Shown here: piece by piece, positions 59,114 through 64,000 of the stretch
Position numbering within the stretch: position 1 is the stretch's first letter
Layout of the letters: the number at the start of each line of letters is the position of its first letter
DNA from: CAWBXL01 sp963837365
GTDB taxonomy: Bacteria > Acidobacteriota > Terriglobia > Terriglobales > Acidobacteriaceae
Direction: 5' to 3'
Length of the DNA stretch: 64,000 bases
Assembly (NCBI GenBank): GCA_963837365.1
Contig: CAWIMW010000002.1
Coordinates: 248,001-312,000, forward strand
Made by a program: the position numbers and the translations under genes
Notes under the pieces: generated by a model
Seen by the model: the letters and a program-made list of their open reading frames with translations, nothing else
Told to the model about the DNA's origin: nothing
The model's database searches: none

Positions 59114-60525
59114 CGGCCGGGTATGGCCAAATCGAGATTGCCCGGTGAGGGAACAAATGTTGGACTTGTCCATGCATAGCTCGGCGCAGTCACGGGAAGA
59201 AGATCGATCATCACAAAAGCCATGCTCCAAAAGAACACGCAGAGATAGTAACCGACTGCAAACATCCAGTCTTCAAAACCGGCGTGGATCAATCCGGCAA
59301 CCATCACCATAGCAATCGGGACCGCCGGGGAGAATGGGTCCCTGGTGTGGCGCAACCAAATCAAGACCTGGGCCGAACGCGTGATGACGAGCAACACGAG
59401 GGCAAAGAAGGGAATTACGCCTAACAATCCCACCCACTCGACAATCGCCAGATAGCTGTTCCCATGTTCCCGTGAAACTCCCCTCGAATCAAAACCCGTT
59501 GTTTGGGTCGCAGGCGTATCGTAATCTGTGGCCACGGTGCCGAAACCGCTGCCAAACCAAGGTCGCTGTCGAATCGAAATAACGGTGCGGTCCCATACGG
59601 AAGCACGGGATGCGAGTACGCCCTCGTCCTGTTCTCCTTTGTAGATAAACTGCAAGAGTGATCCAGATTCAGTGCTATGTATCGGAGAAAACGTAGCGAT
59701 CAAAAAAGCCGCGACTGTGGTTAGCACAAGACCCTTCACCAGCAAACGGTACCGGCCTAAGCAAACACATAACACCGTGCACGAAATCGCAGCCGCCGCA
59801 ATACCCGCTCGAGAATAACTGGTGAAAAGCAACACCATGCCAAGAAGAAAAGCAAAAGTCCGGCGGCGATACAGGGTGGTTTGTTGGCTGACAAAGATCC
59901 CCCAAAGGAGCAATGGCAACACTACCACCCCCATAATTGCCCCTAGAGAATTGGGGTTGCCAAAAACCGGGTGACGGAAGATGAAGTAAGAAAGAGATGC
60001 ACCCCAAACCAGCACTTCACAGCCAAACAAAACACCATAAAAGAATTTCCCTTCCCTGCCCGTTACTGCCAAACGAGCACCCGTTGCAGCATAGGCAAAT
60101 AACAAAAAAAGGCTCAGCGCTTTCAATGCTGCGGTTTGAGGATGGGATGACACTAATGCGGACACAACGGCAGACAACACGCAAACCAGAGCAGTAAGGT
60201 GGAACCCAGAAAAATTGTGACGCTGCGATCGAATATAAATGGCAAAACCTGCAACCGCAGCAATGGCCAGAACAAACCACCGCCGCGAAGTCCACATGTC
60301 GCTCAAAGGGAGGTCCATGCCCGCCCAAAGGAAAACCCCAATAAGCACCGGGAAAAACCGTTGGGCAAACCCCCAAAGCGCGATCAACATGACCTCAACG
60401 AAAATCAGCGCACCTAAATAGTAGTAGTCTCCGAGATACGCAGGCTGGAATAGCGCGAGCGCAAAAGTGATCAAACACAATACCAGCGATATGCCTATCA
60501 GGGTTTTTGAGCTGCTGTTATTCAC
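59110..60525 (-). CDS. O-antigen ligase/polymerase family membrane protein (Wzy/WaaL-like)
   Basis: 471 residues with about twelve hydrophobic helices and the large periplasmic loop typical of the Wzy_C/O-antigen ligase fold. The conserved region around RQRPWFGSGFGTVATDYDTP and SREHGNSYLAIVEWVGLLGV carries the functional Arg and His residues of this family. In an exopolysaccharide cluster it most likely polymerises repeat units (Wzy role). It overlaps both neighbours by four bases. Confidence 0.88.
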   Translation of the reverse strand: MNNSSSKTLIGISLVLCLITFALALFQPAYLGDYYYLGALIFVEVMLIALWGFAQRFFPVLIGVFLWAGMDLPLSDMWTSRRWFVLAIAAVAGFAIYIRSQRHNFSGFHLTALVCVLSAVVSALVSSHPQTAALKALSLFLLFAYAATGARLAVTGREGKFFYGVLFGCEVLVWGASLSYFIFRHPVFGNPNSLGAIMGVVVLPLLLWGIFVSQQTTLYRRRTFAFLLGMVLLFTSYSRAGIAAAAISCTVLCVCLGRYRLLVKGLVLTTVAAFLIATFSPIHSTESGSLLQFIYKGEQDEGVLASRASVWDRTVISIRQRPWFGSGFGTVATDYDTPATQTTGFDSRGVSREHGNSYLAIVEWVGLLGVIPFFALVLLVITRSAQVLIWLRHTRDPFSPAVPIAMVMVAGLIHAGFEDWMFAVGYYLCVFFWSMAFVMIDLLPVTAPSYAWTSPTFVPSPGNLDLAIPGR

Positions 60526-61670
60526 CTTGTATTTCCTTGCGCAAGCGCAGCCAAGGCAATTCCATTCGCGCAGGCCTCTGGTGAATACTGCTGAATGCGC
60601 TGGTAGCTGCGCGCTCCCATTTCACTTCTTTGCTTCTCTTCGCTCGACATTCTCTTCATGAGTGCTGCTAATTGCGCTACATCTCCGGGAGCAAATGTGT
60701 ATCCGTTCCAGCCATCCTCCACCAAATCCTCCGTACAGCCAGCCGCATTCGACACGATCACTGGCAGCTTACATGCCATCGCCTCATTGACGACCAGCCC
60801 CCACGGATCAGTATGAGTCGGAAATACAAATACATCAGCCAATCCATAATAAACAGACAACCGTTCGCGCTGAGCAAATCCCGCGAACTGAACCGACCCG
60901 ACCTCGAGCCCCGCGGCACGTTCTTGCAATTCTGCCAGGGCCGCTCCGCTGCCCGCAAACACGAGCCCCCAATGTGATCGCAATTCTTGAGGTTGCGACC
61001 TGTAAGCCTTCAGCAAGTCGAACACGCCCTTCTCAGGCACCAACCGTCCGGTAAACAGAAAAAAATGTGGCGGCAAATTGAGTTTTTGCCGATAACTTGC
61101 CGCATCGCACCGGGCGATCTCGGCGCTTCGTGTAAAAAACTCTATGTCCACCGCATTGGGTGCAGTAAAGATAGTTTCCCCGTTCATACCGTAACTTCGC
61201 AAGTATTGAAAGGACGACTTACCTGGAACTACGAACCCCTGACACCCGTGCATGAACCAGGTTTTCAAAGATTCTACCAATCCACGGCTGCTCCGGTGGT
61301 CTTTGGCCGTACTTTCCACCCACAACAGCAACGGTACTCGCTGTTTGTGCGCCCACCGCAACGCAACCCAGGACGCAACGTAGTTATACCCTCCGCAGAT
61401 AACGACATCAGGGGAAAATCGCGCGAGCGCAGCCCGCATCCCCCAATTGAGCAGACAGTGATATCTTCCGAGCCGTCGGCGCCACGAGCGGAGAACCTGG
61501 TAAGAAAATTGTATTTCTTCTTTATAGATTTGCCATTGCCGCTGGGTTTCGTCGGTTTCCGCGAGAAAGATTACATGCAAATCAATATCATCCCGACGAG
61601 CCAGCGCGTTGAAAACCGGGATGCGGTAGGGAGCGATGATCTCCGTCACGATGGCCAGTTTCAATCTCAT
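60522..61670 (-). CDS. Family 4 glycosyltransferase
   Basis: 382 residues. N-terminal LAIVTEIIAPYRIPVFNALARRDDIDLHV is the common opening of polysaccharide GT4 enzymes. The C-terminal donor site includes FTGRLVPEKGVFDLLKAY and ADVFVFPTHTDPWGLVVNEAMACKLPVIVSNAAGCTEDLV, with the E-x7-E-like motif. ATGA overlaps with genes on both sides show tight coupling. Confidence 0.9.
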   Translation of the reverse strand: MRLKLAIVTEIIAPYRIPVFNALARRDDIDLHVIFLAETDETQRQWQIYKEEIQFSYQVLRSWRRRLGRYHCLLNWGMRAALARFSPDVVICGGYNYVASWVALRWAHKQRVPLLLWVESTAKDHRSSRGLVESLKTWFMHGCQGFVVPGKSSFQYLRSYGMNGETIFTAPNAVDIEFFTRSAEIARCDAASYRQKLNLPPHFFLFTGRLVPEKGVFDLLKAYRSQPQELRSHWGLVFAGSGAALAELQERAAGLEVGSVQFAGFAQRERLSVYYGLADVFVFPTHTDPWGLVVNEAMACKLPVIVSNAAGCTEDLVEDGWNGYTFAPGDVAQLAALMKRMSSEEKQRSEMGARSYQRIQQYSPEACANGIALAALAQGNTR

Positions 61671-62824
61671 GTGGAAGATTTCTTATGAGCGAGATTCAGC
61701 AAAACCTCGGTAACAATCTTGCCCATTTCGTCCCAAGAGAATTTCCGCGTATAGGCAACCTGCGCCTGATTGTCCCGCAGGTGTAAATGCGCATCGTAAG
61801 ACGTCTTAAGCACCGAAGCAACGTTGTCGGCACTGGTTGGATCAATAAAAATAGCGTGGCCCCCACTGACTTCGGTGAGCGCGCCGTTTGGAGATGTGAC
61901 GCAAGTCGTACCGCACGCCATGGCTTCCGCCAGTTGCATCCCGAAACCCTCGTGTAAAGAAAGGTCCAGGTAGAAATCCGCGGCCGTGTAAAGCCCCACC
62001 AAATCTTCGAACCGGTCGGCATCCAAGAATGATTCCAAGAGAAAGTGTTTTCCTTCTACAAGCCCTAACTCCTGAAAGCGGGCCCGCAATTCTTTGGCAT
62101 AGGGAGCAGCCAGCCTGGTCCCTGCAACCAGCAGGCAAACTGGCACTTCTAAAGTTTGGAGCTTATGTGCAACTCCCGGGAGCAGATCGAAGTTCTCTCT
62201 TGTGTCCCCAGTCGCGAACGTCACCACAAAGTTCCGCACTCCGTACCGTTTAAGGATTTTCTCTTTGCTCAGGGAAAGCGAGATCTCATAGAAACGCGGA
62301 TCCACAGCACAGTACGCAACCGCCGTCCCGGCTGGCGGGATGTTGTAGTGACGCTGGACTGCGGTGCAGGTGAACTGCGAATTACAGATGACAAATTCGC
62401 TCTTCCGCAATGCACGACGACGTAGTGAGTATTTGCATGCATCGATACAACGGCGAAAAACAAGTCGACGGGATTTCTGCGCGGCTAGAATCAAAGCATC
62501 AATATCGTGGCAGATGGTTACGGTGGGAACTCCTACGTGTCCTGCGCTTTCCAGCGTTTTGAGCAGAATGTCTGGTTGAAGTTTATTTGCGTAGTGCGTA
62601 AGCGTGAAAGCACCATGCACAATCTCAGAGGCTTGCCGGACAGACACGAGGGTCCCACGAAACCCTTGCGGGAACAAATCGTGTGCAGATCCGTAGACAA
62701 GCGCGTGCATCTCCCAATCTTGGGGTAGGCGCTCAGCCAATTGAAGGCAGACATTGTACGCATACCGCCCGACCCCTTTAGCGTCAGCCCTCACCGGAGT
62801 CGCATCAATCAGCAGTTTTGGCAT
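61667..62824 (-). CDS. Family 4 glycosyltransferase
   Basis: 385 residues, with LLIDATPVRADAKGVGRYAYNVC at the N-terminus and the donor-binding YLDLSLHEGFGMQLAEAMACGTTCVTSPNGALTEVSGGHAIFID at the C-terminus. This suggests the mannosyltransferase/rhamnosyltransferase-like GT4 group. Its stop overlaps the next gene's ATG by four bases (ATGA), and it is ten bases downstream of the methyltransferase at 62835-63530. Confidence 0.88.
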   Translation of the reverse strand: MPKLLIDATPVRADAKGVGRYAYNVCLQLAERLPQDWEMHALVYGSAHDLFPQGFRGTLVSVRQASEIVHGAFTLTHYANKLQPDILLKTLESAGHVGVPTVTICHDIDALILAAQKSRRLVFRRCIDACKYSLRRRALRKSEFVICNSQFTCTAVQRHYNIPPAGTAVAYCAVDPRFYEISLSLSKEKILKRYGVRNFVVTFATGDTRENFDLLPGVAHKLQTLEVPVCLLVAGTRLAAPYAKELRARFQELGLVEGKHFLLESFLDADRFEDLVGLYTAADFYLDLSLHEGFGMQLAEAMACGTTCVTSPNGALTEVSGGHAIFIDPTSADNVASVLKTSYDAHLHLRDNQAQVAYTRKFSWDEMGKIVTEVLLNLAHKKSST

Positions 62825-62834
62825 GTAAGCAGGA

Positions 62835-63530
62835 TCAAGCCTTTACAGCCTCAGCGTAAAGAGTTTCTGCGACGCGTTGGGGTTCATCGCGATCGATGCG
62901 CAGTTTCGGGTCGGGACTCTGATTTGCCTGGCATTCTCTTACAATCGCAAATCCGGCTTGTTCCGCCAAATACTTGATCTGCGGAAAGTCGTAGATCGTC
63001 CGATGCTCGCCGTTCCAACTGAATATCTTGCGCACAACGTCGAAGGGCCGGGGTTCCCAAGGATGCGCGAGTGCAAAAAAATTTGCATCGCCTTCCAGAT
63101 ATCTTTGGGCAAATCGAATCGCCGCCGGTACAGCTATGCGGTAAACTCCACAAGGCTTCAAAATTCGCTTCACCTCAGCAAAATGCAATTCGACTTCTTC
63201 CGGATCCAAGTGCTCCATAAAATGTTCGGAGTAACAGCTCTCGACAGAATTACTTCGAAATGGGAGCTCCCGGCGCAAATCAAGACAGAGGTCAACCGAC
63301 TTTCCACGAAAACAATCCACCCCGATCCAACCCGGATAACGTGTATCTCCACATCCAAACACCACGCGAAGGCCGCCCGCCTCTTCCCATCGGCGCACAC
63401 GCCAACGCTGCCACGGCATGGAGGCACTCAGTCTTACAAAAACCATCTTAGCTTCGAATACGCTCTCATGGACAAAATAGCGGGGGACGCCCGTAACGGC
63501 GCACAGTTTTCTGGCTACACCTTGCAACAT
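62835..63530 (-). CDS. SAM-dependent methyltransferase-like protein
   Basis: 231 residues. RVVFGCGDTRYPGWIGVDCF stands at motif I, followed by DLRRELPFRSNSVESCYSEHFMEHL and VKRILKPCGVYRIAVP, a degenerate Methyltransf_11-like pattern often seen in sugar clusters. The N-terminal extension (about 40 residues) has no clear domain. It is co-directional, 30 bases downstream of the last gene in the window. Confidence 0.78.
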   Translation of the reverse strand: MLQGVARKLCAVTGVPRYFVHESVFEAKMVFVRLSASMPWQRWRVRRWEEAGGLRVVFGCGDTRYPGWIGVDCFRGKSVDLCLDLRRELPFRSNSVESCYSEHFMEHLDPEEVELHFAEVKRILKPCGVYRIAVPAAIRFAQRYLEGDANFFALAHPWEPRPFDVVRKIFSWNGEHRTIYDFPQIKYLAEQAGFAIVRECQANQSPDPKLRIDRDEPQRVAETLYAEAVKA

Positions 63531-63560
63531 TTTTGCCCTTCTTTTTTGGACCTTCCTCCG

Positions 63561-64000
63561 CTACTCGCCTAGGAAAGCGATTTCAAGATACGCATCCTGC
63601 CAAATGCGGGCGACGGTATTCCAATCGAACTTTTCCGCATGTTTTCTGGCAGCAGTCCCCATGCGTTCGCGGAGCTGCGCATCATCCAGAAGCAATGCTA
63701 GTTTATCCATCATCTCGGCGTCTGTGTTAACCTGAAACCCCGTAAGTCCGTCCACCACCGAAGGTGTCTCATAGTCGCGGAACACGATGCACGGTAAACC
63801 GCTGGCCGCAGCCTCAAGCGTCACTTTGGGTAGTCCTTCGGCCCGGGAAGGTAGCAACAAAACATCGCTTTCCTGCATGGCCCGGGCAATCGCCTTTTGG
63901 GGCTTAATGCCCTCGAGTGAGACGTTGCGGAGGCCCTGCGCCGTGATTCGCTTCAGGATGACTTGCTCGAAGCCATCCCGGCCTGGACCAATGATGCGAA
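63561..64000 (-). CDS. Family 4 glycosyltransferase, 5'-truncated by the window edge
   Basis: About 145 residues of the C-terminal half. The frame is open to the edge (RIIGPGRDGFEQVILKRI ... VSLEGIKPQKAIARAM). The donor site QESDVLLLPSRAEGLPKVTLEAAASGLPCIVF and the VDGLTGFQVN segment identify a GT4 enzyme. The internal ATG at 63878 is not the start. The polysaccharide operon continues beyond the right end. Confidence 0.85.
   Translation of the reverse strand, partial: RIIGPGRDGFEQVILKRITAQGLRNVSLEGIKPQKAIARAMQESDVLLLPSRAEGLPKVTLEAAASGLPCIVFRDYETPSVVDGLTGFQVNTDAEMMDKLALLLDDAQLRERMGTAARKHAEKFDWNTVARIWQDAYLEIAFLGE

Noticed and set aside
1..64000. rRNA or tRNA genes, CRISPR arrays, prophage and replication origin
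   Set aside because: I looked for long structured RNAs, regularly spaced direct repeats, phage structural genes and DnaA-box clusters and saw none. A tRNA scan was not possible here, so a single tRNA could have been missed.

Overview
The window is a dense bacterial chromosome segment of moderately high GC. Gene content suggests a Gram-negative soil-type organism, most likely Acidobacteriota: a patatin/BamA-like barrel protein, a Wza-like exporter, tig-clpP-clpX-lon, larC, and many short iterated-word intergenic repeats. That assignment is inference, because no rRNA or other decisive marker is present. I saw no rRNA, tRNA or CRISPR array.

Layout. 0-2.6 kb: end of an unknown gene, a complete IS3-family insertion sequence, and a vapBC-like toxin-antitoxin pair with a palindromic, apparently leaderless promoter. 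2.6-11.5 kb: methyltransferase, rhomboid-TPR protease, leucyl aminopeptidase, patatin-barrel protein, OsmC/ACT pair, ArsR-type regulator. 11.5-25 kb: housekeeping block (argS, larC, metG, tatD, yajQ, polyprenyl diphosphate synthase, a VTT-rhodanese fusion, CYTH protein, bacilliredoxin, murB, uracil-DNA glycosylase). 25-31.7 kb: protein quality control (tig, clpP, clpX, lon) and engB. 31.7-41 kb: nucleotide-sugar epimerase, REC-like/PilZ protein, a GAF-TM-AMIN-amidase, a GT87 enzyme, a lipoprotein, an AmmeMemoRadiSam radical SAM enzyme and a PilZ-GAF-TM-Sel1 protein. 41-64 kb: a large exopolysaccharide island (wecB, WecA/MraY-like initiator, Wza-like exporter, many glycosyltransferases, a glucuronyl C5-epimerase-like protein, carbamoyltransferase, bi-domain oxidoreductase, AsnB-like amidotransferase, methyltransferases, an O-antigen ligase/polymerase) running off the right edge.

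Most notable: (1) the VTT-rhodanese gene has an in-frame TGA next to the rhodanese catalytic Cys, followed 21 nt later by a hairpin matching the bacterial SECIS layout, so it is a selenoprotein candidate; (2) two proteins share a GAF module with three identically spaced cysteines, joined through a membrane segment to different C-terminal domains (amidase, Sel1); (3) a glycosaminoglycan-type C5-epimerase homologue lies in the sugar operon; (4) several families of 11-12-nt-word repeats invade gene ends, one lying in frame inside argS and two supplying stop codons.

Caution: five conserved genes (pepA, the patatin gene, larC, metG, the carbamoyltransferase) each need a single-base correction, each explicable as a short homopolymer-length change. 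That pattern looks more like sequence error than biology. Coordinates for these genes span the corrected reading frame.
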